Assembly: GCA_016124975.1 (NCBI GenBank)
Contig: WGMP01000036.1
Coordinates: 24,067-88,066 of the forward strand
DNA from: Phycisphaera sp.
Lineage (GTDB): Bacteria > Planctomycetota > Phycisphaerae > Phycisphaerales > SM1A02
Direction: 5' to 3'
Length of the DNA: 64,000 bases
The notes below the pieces were generated by a model that saw only the letters and a program-made list of their open reading frames with translations, was not told the origin of the DNA and ran no database searches. Shown piece after piece: positions 43,654 through 54,716 of the stretch. The number at the start of each line of letters is the position of its first letter. The first letter of the stretch is position 1. Position numbers and translations under genes: made by a program.

Positions 43654-44856
43654 GTGTTCCGCTATGCGATCAAGATGCTCTTCGGCGACAGCGCGAAGTT
43701 CTACGGGATCCTCCTCGGTCTCGGCTTTGCGTCGCTCCTGATCGCGCAGCAGTCGTCGATCTTCGTGGGCCTCATGAGCCGCACCTTCGCCTTCATCGGC
43801 GAGGTCGGGCATGTCGACCTCTGGGTGTTCGACCCGACGCAGTCGTATGTCGACGAACCGAAGCCCCTGCGCGCGACGGCGCTCGAGCGCGTGCGCGGCG
43901 TGACGGGCGTGGCGTGGGCTGCGCCGCTCTACAAGGGACTTCTCGTGGCGACGCTTCCCGACGGCTCGCGCCGCGTGTGCGATGTGGTCGGCATCGACGA
44001 CGACACGCTCGCGGGCGGCCCCGCTGAGATCGTCGCGGGCTCGCTCGCGGACCTTCGTCTTCCGGACGCGGTGATGGTCGAGGTCGAGTCGAGCCAGCAG
44101 CAGCTGCGGTTCCCGGCAGAGCTCGCACCTGGCGCCGTGCCCGCGCCAGGACAGGTGTTCGACCCGAACGGACCGAAGCGGTCGGTCGAGGTCGGCGACA
44201 TCATCGAGCTCAACGAGCGCCGCGCCCGCGTGGTCGGGCTCGTGAAGTGCGCGGAGACCTTCGTCGCAGCGCCGACGATCTACACGACCTACTCGCGCGC
44301 CATCACCTATGCGCCACCCTCGCGCCGCGTGATGAGCTCGGTGCTGGTGTCCGCGGCGCCGGGCACCGACCCCGCCGAGCTCGCGGCCCGCATCACCGCC
44401 GAGACGGGCCTCGAGGCGCTGCCACCCCACGACTACGCGATGCGCACGCTCGGCTACTGGATGCGCGAGACGGGCATCCCCATCAACTTCGGCATCGCCA
44501 TCGCGCTCGGCTTCTTCGTCGGCGTCGCGATCGCGGGGCAGATGTTCTACAACTTCACGCTCGACAACCTGCGCTACTTCGGCGCGTTTAAGGCGATGGG
44601 CGCGTCGACCTGGACGCTCCTCGGGATGGTCGCGCTGCAGGCGCTCGTCGCGGGCGTGCTCGGGCTCGGCCTCGGGCTCGGCGCCGTGAGCGCGTTCGGC
44701 CTGAACGCCGCGGGCGGCAAGCTCGCGTTCAAGATGCTGTGGCAGATTCCGCTCATCGCGGCGGGCGCGGTGCTCGTCATCTGCGTGCTCGCGAGCGTGA
44801 TCTCGATGTGGAAGGTCGTGCGTCTCGACCCGGCCGATGTCTTCAAGGGGCCGTGA
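43654..44856 (+). CDS. ABC transporter permease, FtsX/MacB/DevC-like
   Basis: 400 residues (GTG start 43654). An N-terminal helix (YGILLGLGFASLLIAQQSSIF) precedes a periplasmic domain of about 220 residues, followed by three C-terminal helices (GIAIALGFFVGVAIAGQMFY, WTLLGMVALQALVAGVLGLGLG, IPLIAAGAVLVICVLASVIS). This 1+3 layout and KMLFGDSAKFYGI match DevC. With the next two genes it forms a DevBCA-like exporter, which in cyanobacteria exports glycolipids or peptides. The cargo here is unknown. Confidence 0.87.
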   Translation: MFRYAIKMLFGDSAKFYGILLGLGFASLLIAQQSSIFVGLMSRTFAFIGEVGHVDLWVFDPTQSYVDEPKPLRATALERVRGVTGVAWAAPLYKGLLVATLPDGSRRVCDVVGIDDDTLAGGPAEIVAGSLADLRLPDAVMVEVESSQQQLRFPAELAPGAVPAPGQVFDPNGPKRSVEVGDIIELNERRARVVGLVKCAETFVAAPTIYTTYSRAITYAPPSRRVMSSVLVSAAPGTDPAELAARITAETGLEALPPHDYAMRTLGYWMRETGIPINFGIAIALGFFVGVAIAGQMFYNFTLDNLRYFGAFKAMGASTWTLLGMVALQALVAGVLGLGLGLGAVSAFGLNAAGGKLAFKMLWQIPLIAAGAVLVICVLASVISMWKVVRLDPADVFKGP

Positions 44857-44876
44857 ACGCGAAGGATCTCCGCACG

Positions 44877-45631
<755 letters not shown>

Positions 45632-45635
<4 letters not shown>

Positions 45636-46765
45636 AGCTTCGCCTCGTCGCCCTTCCCATTCTCGCGGTCGGCGGGTTCGCGCTGACGGCGGTCGCGGTC
45701 GCGCGCTTCAACACGCCGCCGAAGACGGGGCCCGCGCCGATCGCGCCGCCTGCGATCCCGTTCGCCGACCGCGTCGCGGGCGTCGGACTCGTGGAGCCTG
45801 CGAGCGAGACGATCCAGATCGGCGCGCATGTCGGCGGCGTCGTGACCAGCGTGTTCGTCACCGAGGGACAGCGCGTCGAGAGAGGCGCGCCGCTCGTCGA
45901 GGTGGACCCGCGCGAGGCGGAGGCGAGGCTCGGCACGGCGCGCGCATCGGTCGCGGCGGCGGAGGCGCAGGTGGAGGCCGCCGAGGCGCGCGCAGCGACG
46001 GCGCTGGCGCGCGTCGCGCAGCTCGAGGCGCGCCCCCGCGCGGAGGACATCGCGGAGGCCGAGGCGATCGTCGCGGCACGCCGCGCGGCGGTCGTCGATG
46101 CGGAGGGCAGGCTCGAGCGGCTCCTGCGCGTGAGCGACCGCGGCACGGCCGCGAACGAACAGCCCACGCTCGAGGCGAACCTCGCGATCGCGCGGGCACA
46201 GCTTGCGCAGGAGGAGGCGTCGCTCGTGCGCGTGAAGACGGGCGCGTATCCAGAGGATCTCGCCGTCGCGAAGGGCGAGGCGCGCGCGGCGGCCGCCGAC
46301 GCTGCGACGGCGCGGGCGCAGCTTCACACGGCGGAGGGCGCGCTCCGCGAGGCCGAGATCGCGCGCGAGCTTCTTGTCGTCCGCGCGCCCATCGCGGGCA
46401 CGGTGCTCAAGCTCGACGCGCATGTCGGCGAGTACAAGGCCGCTGGCCCGAACGCGACGGCGCTCCTTCGGCTCGGCGACATCGACACGCTGCATGTCCG
46501 CACCGACATCGACGAGCTCGACAGCTGGCGCTTCGACCAAGGTGGCGCTGCGATCGCCACGATCCGCGGCGGAAGCCGCCTGCAGGTGCGGCTGCGCTTC
46601 GTGCGCATCGTGCCCGATGTGCAGCCCAAGAAGACGCTCACGGGCGAGAACGCCGAGCGCATCGACACGCGCGTGATGCAGGTGATCTACGCGATCGAGA
46701 ATCCGCCCGCGTTCCTGCAGCCGGGAATGCTGGTCGATGTGGCGGTTGCGACGAAGGGTTCGTGA
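45632..46765 (+). CDS. HlyD/DevB-family membrane fusion (periplasmic adaptor) protein
   Basis: 377 residues. One N-terminal transmembrane helix (LVALPILAVGGFALTAVAVA), then a lipoyl-type half (GAHVGGVVTSVFVTEGQRVERGAPLVEVD), a long Ala-rich coiled coil (about 95-250) and the second half LLVVRAPIAGTVLKLDAHVGEY. It bridges the ABC permease to an outer-membrane partner, which is not encoded here. The gene is followed by a family A repeat block. Confidence 0.9.
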
Positions 46766-46779
46766 CGCGAGCCGCTGTG

Positions 46780-46976
46780 AGCCGTCGACTCCGACGCGTG
46801 TCGTTCCGCATGCTGAAGCATGCGGGCACCCCTGGCTGGGGGACTCCGACGGTTTGAATCGTCCGACACGACAATCAAGTGTGGGGACTCTGACGATCTG
46901 AGTCGTGCGACGCGAAAATGAGGGGTGCCCGCAGACTTCAGTCTGCGGAACGGATGATGTCAGCCGTCGACTCCGC
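46780..46976. repeat. Family A hairpin repeat pair in inverted orientation
   Basis: Forward hairpin GTTCC-GCATGC-TGAA-GCATGC-GGGCACCC (46803-46831) and inverted hairpin GGGTGCCC-GCAGAC-TTCA-GTCTGC-GGAAC (46923-46951). Both are enclosed by GTCGACTCCGACGCG / GATGTCAGCCGTCGACTCCG. Linkers CGTCCGACACGACAATCA and GTGGGGACTC match the other blocks. It fills the gap between two convergent genes. Confidence 0.9.
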
Positions 46977-48441
<1,465 letters not shown>

Positions 48442-48443
<2 letters not shown>

Positions 48444-49047
48444 GGAATCCTCCTCTGGCCGCTCCGCGTCGCGCGGCACCTTCCGCATCGTCGCCCGGCT
48501 TCTGATCGCGCTCGCCGTCGGAGTGGCCGCGACCGCTGCGGGCGTGTGGATTCCGCTTCTGCGACTCGAGCGCGGGCAAGGCGGACGCATCACGACCGTG
48601 TATCGCGGGACAAGCGGCTGGTTCAACGCGCGCGACGAGGCGCTCGGGCTCCGCTGGTCGAACCTGCAGCGCATGGAGGCGTCGCTTTCATCGCCGCTCG
48701 ACGAGGGCGACCTGCCCGCGTGGGCCGAGCCTCCGCCGCCGCCGTATCCAGAGTCGCCGATGCTTCGAATCGGCACGCTCGCGGCGGGTTGGCCGCTGCC
48801 CGCGTGGCGCATGCGCTGGGTCGTGTCGCGCCTCGACCAGAACTTCCCGATGCCCGCGGAGGTCGACGACCAGGACTCGAGCATCGTGAACGCGGCCGAG
48901 GATGCGATGCGCGGCAACCGCGCGGGCGGACCGACGGAGCGCGGCATCCTCTGGCCCGGCGCCTTGGGGAACACGGCGCTCTTCGCGACGCTGATGCTTG
49001 GTTTCCTCGCCCTCCGCGACCGGATGCGGCGTGGCAAGAGCGAGTGA
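48442..49047 (+). CDS. Hypothetical membrane protein
   Basis: 201 residues. One N-terminal helix (RIVARLLIALAVGVAATAAGVW), a periplasmic part with a Pro-rich patch (WAEPPPPPYPESPM), and a C-terminal helix (GNTALFATLMLGFLALRDRM). I do not recognise the family. Its ATG (48442) shares the CATG with the start of the divergent helicase gene, so at least one of the two mRNAs has little leader or uses another start. Confidence 0.6.
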
Positions 49048-49115
49048 GATGGGCGAGCGCGAGGGCTGCGTGAAGCGGTCGCGTCCGCGGTCGCTGCCGC
49101 CAGCGACCAAAGCGC

Positions 49116-49412
49116 CTACTCCGCGGGCAACATCGGAAGCAGCACGATGACGAGGAGATAGAGGAAGAGCGCGCCTGCGGCAATGGCGCCGATGATCTGG
49201 AGCGACATGCGCGCGGCGTCGCGCGGAATCTGCGCCGGCTCGACGGAGCGCGTCGCCTTGTAGGCGAGCGAGATGCCGAGCGCCGTGGGGATGATGAGGA
49301 GCCACCACCAGCGGTCGACGCCGGGCGCGGGCTGAAGGAACGGCTTCCACGCGAGGACCGTGGCGGGCGTCAGCGTTTCCGAGAGGGTTTCGAGGGCGAG
49401 GGGGATGCTCAC
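49116..49412 (-). CDS. Small hypothetical membrane protein
   Basis: 98 residues from GTG 49412. Two hydrophobic segments (WWWLLIIPTALGISLAY and LQIIGAIAAGALFLYLLVIVLLPML) with AYKATRSVEPAQIPRDAARM between them. Its GTG overlaps the stop of the upstream gene (GTGA), indicating translational coupling. Family not recognised. Confidence 0.65.
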   Translation of the reverse strand: MSIPLALETLSETLTPATVLAWKPFLQPAPGVDRWWWLLIIPTALGISLAYKATRSVEPAQIPRDAARMSLQIIGAIAAGALFLYLLVIVLLPMLPAE

Positions 49413-50008
49413 GCGGCACCTCCGCCGCTCGAGGAGGCTGTCGTGGATGTCGAGGCTGTCGTGGATGTCGGGGCTGTCGTGGACGCCGCGGGTGCCGCGG
49501 GTGCCGCGGCGGGCGCTGGCCGCGCCGAGCCATCGCCCGCGCGCCGTCCGCTCGTTGGCCCGTCGCTCGACGGATCGCGGACCGCGGCGTCGAGCATGAC
49601 GCAGACATTGAGGAGCCCGGCGAGGAAGACGAGAAGCGTGCCGAAGTCGTTCGCGTGGGCGATTCCCTTGAAGGCGCTTAGCGAGACGCGTGGGCCGCCT
49701 GGAATGCTTGGCGCCTCGAGCATGGGCGCCGCAGAGCCCGTCTTGAGGAGCGTGTCGTTCGCGTAGCCGACTGCGAGGGTGATCGGTCCTGCGCCTGCCT
49801 GCCCGAAGAACCACAGCCTGTCCTCGGTGCGGTCGACCGAGTCGATGCCGCCGACGGCGACGCCCGTGAGGAACAGGATCAGGATCCCCGACATCGCAAA
49901 GAGACCGCGCTTCGCGTTGCCCGACATGATGTGCCCGAGGCCGGGGAACACCCATCCGAAGACAAAGGGGCCAAAGCGGAACGGCGGTTTCGGGCTGCTG
50001 GTGGTCAC
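49409..50008 (-). CDS. Small multi-pass membrane protein (possibly DUF6677-like)
   Basis: 199 residues from GTG 50008. FGPFVFGWVFPGLGHIMSGNAKRGLFAMSG resembles the GLGH start of TM2-like domains, then FLTGVAVGGIDSVDRTEDRLWFFGQ and a third helix LLVFLAGLLNVCVMLDAAV. This pattern recalls a planctomycete family I know as DUF6677, from memory. The C-terminal 50 residues are low-complexity Ala/Pro/Ser/Thr encoded by short direct repeats (49440-49510). It is coupled to the 98-residue membrane protein downstream. Confidence 0.65.
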   Translation of the reverse strand: MTTSSPKPPFRFGPFVFGWVFPGLGHIMSGNAKRGLFAMSGILILFLTGVAVGGIDSVDRTEDRLWFFGQAGAGPITLAVGYANDTLLKTGSAAPMLEAPSIPGGPRVSLSAFKGIAHANDFGTLLVFLAGLLNVCVMLDAAVRDPSSDGPTSGRRAGDGSARPAPAAAPAAPAASTTAPTSTTASTSTTASSSGGGAA

Positions 50009-50372
50009 AGGAAGTCGCTCGAAGGGGTGGACGGAGGTGCGCACGCGTCGGAGGTCGGCCGGGCCTGTTGGCGGCCAGCGCCTTCGACCGCCTTGGTTTC
50101 GGCCGAATGCCGCGATTCTCTCCGAATTGGCTCCGCCGTGCGGCGGGGTATCGGCTGGGAGGGCCGGGTCGGGAACATCGGCACTCTTGCCCCGTGCGCG
50201 GCCACCCACGCGCTGCGACCTCCGACGCCGAACGGCCTCTCGTGGTTCGCCAAACCTCCGGACGCGGCGCGCGTCCGATTTTCGCCTGAAGAACGGCGCC
50301 GATGGAACCGATACGCGACACGGAGCGGCGGTTTTGAACCCCTCTCCTTCGGCACCTACGGAGGGTAGACGC
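50009..50372. other. Divergent intergenic region
   Basis: A 364-bp gap between divergent starts. It has no credible gene. Before the plus-strand gene, GGAGGG at 50361-50366 is a good ribosome-binding site seven bases from its ATG. Promoters for both directions are expected here but I cannot place them with confidence. Confidence 0.45.
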
Positions 50373-50894
50373 ATGCAGGGCGACTTCGAGCAAGGCACTT
50401 TCGAGCAGGGCGACTTTGGGCCAGGCGATCTCGGCGGCGGCGGAAGCAGCGCTCCGACGGAGGGCACGCCTTCGACCAACGCCTCGGCGACCGACCGTCG
50501 CGGCGGCGACCGTCGCTCGGGCGAGGTCGTCGACCGCCGTCTCGGCCTCGATCGCCGCGGCACTGTGGGCGCCGAGCCGACCAACCTTGAGCGCCGTCGC
50601 GGCCCCGGCAAGCGCCTCAGCGACTTCGTGCGCGACGCCGAGGAAGGCGAGATGAACCGCGAGCAGTTCATGTTCCTGATGGCGATCGACGCCTTCAAGC
50701 GCGTGAACGGCAAGGGGTTCCCCAGCTGGAGCGATGTGCTCGAGGTGGTGCGCAAGCTCGGCTATCGCAAGACCATGCCCAGCGAGCTGAACCTCGGTGG
50801 CCGTGTCGAGGACTGGCGCGAACGCGCCGATGCACCGTCGAACACGACGCACTCCGAACAGACCGACGAGCAGGGCAACCGTCGCGCGGCGTGA
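50373..50894 (+). CDS. Hypothetical protein with a DRR-repeat low-complexity N-terminus
   Basis: 173 residues. The N-terminus repeats FEQGDFGPGD-like units (FEQGTFEQGDF), then an Asp-Arg-Arg-rich stretch (DRRGGDRRSG, DRRLGLDRRG). A compact C-terminal domain follows: MNREQFMFLMAIDAFKRVNG and FPSWSDVLEVVRKLGYRKTM, which could be a helix-turn-helix. I do not recognise the family. The ATG is preceded by GGAGGG. The 3' end runs into a 19-bp tandem repeat. Confidence 0.7.
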   Translation: MQGDFEQGTFEQGDFGPGDLGGGGSSAPTEGTPSTNASATDRRGGDRRSGEVVDRRLGLDRRGTVGAEPTNLERRRGPGKRLSDFVRDAEEGEMNREQFMFLMAIDAFKRVNGKGFPSWSDVLEVVRKLGYRKTMPSELNLGGRVEDWRERADAPSNTTHSEQTDEQGNRRAA

Positions 50895-50921
50895 CCCGAT
50901 CTGCATGGGGTGACCCGCCCC

Positions 50922-51008
50922 GCGCAGCGTGACCCGTCTCGCGCGGCGTGACCCGTCTCGCGCGGCGTGACCCGTCTCGCGCGGCGTGACCCGTCACGCG
51001 CGGCGTGC
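50922..51008. repeat. 19-bp tandem repeat behind the DRR-repeat gene
   Basis: Units of GCGCGGCGTGACCCGTCTC begin at 50941, 50960, 50979 and 50998 with degenerate copies before. The last coding bases of the upstream gene (CGCGCGGCGTGACCCG) are the same sequence, so the array probably grew out of its 3' end by slippage. Confidence 0.85.
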
Positions 51009-51013
51009 ACCCC

Positions 51014-51703
51014 TCACCCCGCGAGGACATCGTCCATCGTGTACCAGCCCGGCGCACGGCCATCGAGCCACCGCGCGGCCCGCAGGGCCCCGAGGGCGAA
51101 GAGGTCGCGCGACTGGGCTTCGTGCACGATCTGGATGCGCTCCCCAGGACCCGCGAAGCGGAGCTCATGCTCGCCCACGGTGTCGCCCGCTCGGATCGCG
51201 TGAATCCGTTCGTTTTCCAGCGAAATCCCGCCTGCGCGGACTTCGTCGGCCAGCGCGATCGCGGTGCCCGACGGCGCATCCTTCTTGCGGTCGTGATGGC
51301 TCTCGACGAGGTCGACGCGCCAGCCCGCGGGGCCGAGCAGCTCGGCCGCGATCCGTGCAAGGCGCCGCGTCACGGCCACCCCGAGCGAGGTGTTCGGGGC
51401 GAGGAGCACTGCGTTGGTCTTGGCCAAGCCCTGCAGCGCAGCCCTTCGATCGTCGCCGAGGCCAGTGGTGCCGACGAGGAGCGCCGCACCCGTCTCGCGG
51501 GCGATCGCGATCGCCTCCGAGCATCCTTCGGGTGACGAGAAGTCGACGACGACGCCGCATGCACCGTGCGAAAGCCGCGATTTCAGCGGGTTTGCGCGCG
51601 AGACACGGGTCACGATCACGAGCTCGCGATCACCCTCGGAGAGCGCATCGATGCGCGAACCCATCCTGCCACGAGCACCCACGAGCACCATGCGAACAGC
51701 CAT
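51014..51703 (-). CDS. dapB: 4-hydroxy-tetrahydrodipicolinate reductase
   Basis: It reduces the dipicolinate intermediate of the lysine/diaminopimelate pathway. 229 residues, at the short end for the family. The NAD(P)-binding loop is MVLVGARGRMGSRID at the N-terminus. VVDFSSPEG and VGTTGL follow, and the catalytic region is VESHHDRKKDAPSGTA. The frame runs further upstream, but MAVRMVLVGARG at 51703 is the natural start. It makes the DAP used for peptidoglycan, consistent with a walled cell. Confidence 0.92.
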   Translation of the reverse strand: MAVRMVLVGARGRMGSRIDALSEGDRELVIVTRVSRANPLKSRLSHGACGVVVDFSSPEGCSEAIAIARETGAALLVGTTGLGDDRRAALQGLAKTNAVLLAPNTSLGVAVTRRLARIAAELLGPAGWRVDLVESHHDRKKDAPSGTAIALADEVRAGGISLENERIHAIRAGDTVGEHELRFAGPGERIQIVHEAQSRDLFALGALRAARWLDGRAPGWYTMDDVLAG

Positions 51704-51893
51704 CGTCCAACCTTCCTTTGAGGGTCGTCGCCCATCGGCCCGTGGGGGCTCTTGACGACGATGTTGCAGATTTCTGTCAAGTGACTTTCGCTCTGCGACC
51801 GATGTGTGTATAACTCCTTGTGGCGACAGCTCCGTTACGCCGGCTGCTGCCTCACTCCGACACCAAGAGCGTAACCAAGCAAGGGAGCCAACA

Positions 51894-51998
51894 ATGGCTG
51901 CAAAGAAGAAGGCCGCGAAGAAGGCCGCTAAGAAGACCGCGAAGAAGGCTGCGAAGAAGACTGCGAAGAAGGCTGGCAAGAAGGCCGCCAAGAAGTAA
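51894..51998 (+). CDS. 34-residue Lys/Ala-repeat protein (histone H1-tail-like)
   Basis: The whole protein is repeated AAKK units: it starts MAAKKKAAKKAAKKTAKKA and ends AGKKAAKK, with no other domain. Such tails bind DNA or RNA nonspecifically in bacterial H1-like proteins such as Hc1 or HupB, but here the tail stands alone. AAGGGAG about 8 bases before the ATG is a good ribosome-binding site. TATAAC at 51809-51814 could be the -10 of its promoter. An intrinsic terminator follows at 52022. These signals argue for a real, separately expressed gene. Confidence 0.75.
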   Translation: MAAKKKAAKKAAKKTAKKAAKKTAKKAGKKAAKK

Positions 51999-52021
51999 GT
52001 TCTTCGCTCTGAACGATGCTT

Positions 52022-52055
52022 GGAGGCCGCCGTCATGGCGGCCTCCGGCATTTTT
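52022..52055 (+). terminator. Intrinsic terminator behind the Lys/Ala-repeat gene
   Basis: GGAGGCCGCC-GTCAT-GGCGGCCTCC, a perfect 10-bp stem, then GGCA and five T. It lies 24 bp after the stop codon. Confidence 0.88.
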
Positions 52056-52246
52056 GGGCTGTTTTCCAAGCAATTCCGCGCACACGCCTCCACCCTCGTC
52101 TCTTGAGAAGGAGCCGCCGTGCGCTATCATCTCCGCTTAACCTTCGGGTGTCCGCACGGCGCATCGCGCGCACGCGGGCTGCAATCATCACGCACGCGCG
52201 CGAGCTGAATCGCATCGCGACGCGCATCGAGGACGGAGCACGCAAC

Positions 52247-52507
52247 ATGGCGCATGTGATCACCGAGCCCTGCATCGGCACCAAGGACACGGCCTGTGTC
52301 GAGGTCTGCCCGGTCGACTGCATCCACCCCACCAAGAAGGAGGGGGCGTATGCGGCAGCCCAGCAGCTCTACATCGACCCCGACACCTGCATCGACTGCG
52401 GCCTCTGCGTCGACGAGTGCCCCGTGCAGGCGATCTTCCCGCAGGACGATGTGCCCGCCGAATGGCGCAAGTACATCCAGATCAACGCCGACCACTTCAA
52501 GAAGTGA
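52247..52507 (+). CDS. Ferredoxin with 3Fe-4S/4Fe-4S-type clusters
   Basis: 86 residues. The N-terminal cluster motif is CIGTKDTACVEVCPVDCIHP, in which the spacing (CxxxxxxxCxxxCPxxC) matches seven-iron ferredoxins of the FdxA type. The second motif CIDCGLCVDECPVQAI is a standard 4Fe-4S. It ends DDVPAEWRKYIQINADHFKK as FdxA proteins do. Start ATG 52247; the longer frame upstream crosses the terminator. It carries electrons to unidentified partners. Confidence 0.93.
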   Translation: MAHVITEPCIGTKDTACVEVCPVDCIHPTKKEGAYAAAQQLYIDPDTCIDCGLCVDECPVQAIFPQDDVPAEWRKYIQINADHFKK

Positions 52508-52687
52508 TTCTTCGGCCGCGACCTTGGGTCTCGATGGCTCCCAGCGCGCGGACCGCGCGCTGAGACCTGTCGTAACGGCCCTCGTCCCGGCCCCGGCCCC
52601 GGTTCCGCCACGACCACGGCCTGGCCGCCGTCCGCGCGGCCCTCGACGCCCTCCAGGCCTCCTCCCCGACCGACGAGCACCCACAGA

Positions 52688-53980
52688 ATGCCCTCACCTG
52701 CAGCAATTGCCCACGCGGGGAACAAGATCCACGCCCGCATCCTCGAGTGCGGCATGCCGCTTCTCGTCGAAGAGATGCCCGGGGTCCGGACCGCGGCGGT
52801 GAGCTGGCTTCTCCCCGCCGGAAACGCCTCCGATGCGGAAGGCGAGGCGGGCGACGGGTGGTCCAGCATGCTCGCCGAGCTTGCGCAACGCGGAGCGGGC
52901 GGCCGCGACAGCAAGCAGTTCAGCGATGCGCTCGACCGCGCGGGCGTCCAGCGCAGCGTGTCGGCTGCGTCCGTCCATCTTGTCGTCGGGGCGACGACCA
53001 TCGGGTCGCACCTCGACGAGGCGATGGCGCTCTTGTCCGACCTCGTCGTGCGGCCGCACCTTCCTGGCGACGCCCTCGACGCCGTGCGAAGCCTCGCGAT
53101 CCAGTCGCTCGAGAGCCTGCAGGACGACCCGCAGCACCGCGTGTCGCTCAGGCTGCGCGAACGGCATCTTCCGCCGCCCTTCAATAGGTCGGGCTACGGC
53201 AACCGCGCCGCGTTCGAGCGCGCGACCATCGAGGCGCTGCGCGCGTCGTGGGCGGAGCGGGTCCGGCCCGTCGGGTCGATCCTCTCTGTCGCAGGCGCCG
53301 TCGACGCAGACAGCGTGGCCAGGACGATGGACGCGCTTCTCGTCGGCTGGAACGGGAAGGCGGCCGATGTGACGGCGTCGGGCGCCTCGGTCGGCGGCGT
53401 CGCGCATGAAGAGGACGAATCGAACCAGACCCACATCGCCATCGGCCTCCCTGCGCCGAGCGAGCGGGAATCCGCATCGCTTCTCTGCCGCCTCGCCACC
53501 AACATCCTCGGAGGCGAGACCTCGAGCAGGCTCTTCACGGAGGTGCGCGAGCGGCGCGGGCTCTGCTATGCGGTGAACGCGGGCTATGCGGGCGGCCGCG
53601 ACCGCGGCATGGTGGCGCTCTACGCGGGCAGCACGCCCGAGCGCGCGCAGGAGACCGTCGACACGATGCTCGGCGTCCTCGAGCGCTTCGAGCACGGGGT
53701 GAGCGACGACGAGTTCCGCCGCGCCAAGGTGGGCATGCATAGCAGACTCGTGATGCACGGCGAAAGCTCGGCCGCGCGCGCCGCGGCGCTTGCGAGCGAC
53801 TGGTACCGCCTCGGCCGATGCAGGTCCCTCGCGGAACTCGCTGCGGAGGTCGAGGGCGTGTGCATCGACAGGCTCAACGACTGGATCGAGGGCGAGATGA
53901 ACGGCGCGTGGCGCGGGCGCATGACCGCATGCACGGTCGGCCGCCAGCCGCTGGCGATTTCCGCAGCGCGTGGCGCGTGA
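52688..53980 (+). CDS. M16-family peptidase homologue without the zinc-binding motif
   Basis: 430 residues with the two-lobed M16 layout. The N-lobe position of HxxEH (HFLEH in active members) reads SMLAE here (GWSSMLAELAQRGAG, residues 57-71), so it cannot bind zinc in the usual way. The C-lobe R/Y motif RRGLCYAVNAGY is kept. Non-catalytic M16 proteins often pair with an active partner (as YmfF with YmfH or the core subunits of bc1 complexes); no active partner is in the window. Confidence 0.83.
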   Translation: MPSPAAIAHAGNKIHARILECGMPLLVEEMPGVRTAAVSWLLPAGNASDAEGEAGDGWSSMLAELAQRGAGGRDSKQFSDALDRAGVQRSVSAASVHLVVGATTIGSHLDEAMALLSDLVVRPHLPGDALDAVRSLAIQSLESLQDDPQHRVSLRLRERHLPPPFNRSGYGNRAAFERATIEALRASWAERVRPVGSILSVAGAVDADSVARTMDALLVGWNGKAADVTASGASVGGVAHEEDESNQTHIAIGLPAPSERESASLLCRLATNILGGETSSRLFTEVRERRGLCYAVNAGYAGGRDRGMVALYAGSTPERAQETVDTMLGVLERFEHGVSDDEFRRAKVGMHSRLVMHGESSAARAAALASDWYRLGRCRSLAELAAEVEGVCIDRLNDWIEGEMNGAWRGRMTACTVGRQPLAISAARGA

Positions 53981-53998
53981 CGCGGGTGATCGCGGCGA

Positions 53999-54247
53999 TC
54001 AGAGCGACTCGACGACGCTGTAGCGGTCGAGGTTGAGCGTCACCAGCTCGCCGTCGTCCTTGCGGAGCTCGAGCCGGTCGAGCCAGAGCCTGTCTTCCTT
54101 CGCGTGCGCGAACCAGGAGCCCGTCTTCGCCTGGCGATAGCGGCAGACCGTCCCCTCGACGGAGGTGGTCCAGACGGCGTGCGTCTGCGGCATCTGCTGC
54201 GTCACTCGGACGCGCGTTCCAGGGGCGAAGGCGACGGCTTCAAGCAT
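53999..54247 (-). CDS. Small hypothetical protein
   Basis: 82 residues from ATG 54247. A small beta-rich protein: VAFAPGTRVRVTQQMPQTH, then TSVEGTVCRYRQAKTGSWFAHAKEDRLWLDRLELRKDDGE. This pattern is like the short conserved proteins of planctomycetes with a KOW/Tudor-like barrel, but I cannot name a family. It overlaps the upstream candidate gene by 8 bp (ATGCTTGA). Confidence 0.6.
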   Translation of the reverse strand: MLEAVAFAPGTRVRVTQQMPQTHAVWTTSVEGTVCRYRQAKTGSWFAHAKEDRLWLDRLELRKDDGELVTLNLDRYSVVESL

Positions 54248-54527
54248 GGACGGCGGAGTATACAGGGCTTGGGCCGTGGGGCCTGTCGGGCGCGGTGGTG
54301 CCCGATCGATGGCTCCACTTCGGCCGCTCCTTGGTGGAGCGCTGCTTCTCGCTCGACTGGCGTTCGGAGACGGGCCGTCGCGAACCCGACTCGCAGCCCG
54401 CGAGGGGCTTGACGAGCAGGAATGCGGCCCCGCAGAGCGCTGTGAGCGTGGCGAGGCGTCGGAACGAGCGGCCGCAGGGGAGTCTACGGCCTGGCTCTGT
54501 CGGCGTGCGTCGGATCTCGGGCTGCAT
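54240..54527 (-). CDS. Possible small lipoprotein
   Basis: 95 residues from ATG 54527. A hydrophobic segment (LATLTALCGAAFLLVKPLAGC) ends in a lipobox-like Cys. The remainder is Ser/Arg/Pro-rich with no fold visible. The 3' end is coupled to the next gene. DNA upstream (about 54545-54600) contains short direct repeats (GATCCACGGAAG twice). It could be spurious. Confidence 0.4.
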   Translation of the reverse strand: MQPEIRRTPTEPGRRLPCGRSFRRLATLTALCGAAFLLVKPLAGCESGSRRPVSERQSSEKQRSTKERPKWSHRSGTTAPDRPHGPSPVYSAVHA

Positions 54528-54716
54528 GTCTGGTCGCTCCACAGAAGTTCGAGACGCAGAAGGTCGATCCACGGAAGTTCGATCCACGGAAGGTCGCTCG
54601 ATGCGCAGATCGCGCGCCGCGCGTAGTCTTCGCGCGGGCCGCATCGTAGCCAACGGCGGCGCGATGGCGGTGCCCGAGCCGAGCGCGGGGCGCGCGACGA
54701 GAAGGAGCCTAGACGC

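Noticed and set aside
51804..51893. N-terminal extension of the Lys/Ala-repeat protein to 64 residues
   Set aside because: The extension begins at the promoter-like box and includes the ribosome-binding site AAGGGAG, so ATG 51894 is the better start.
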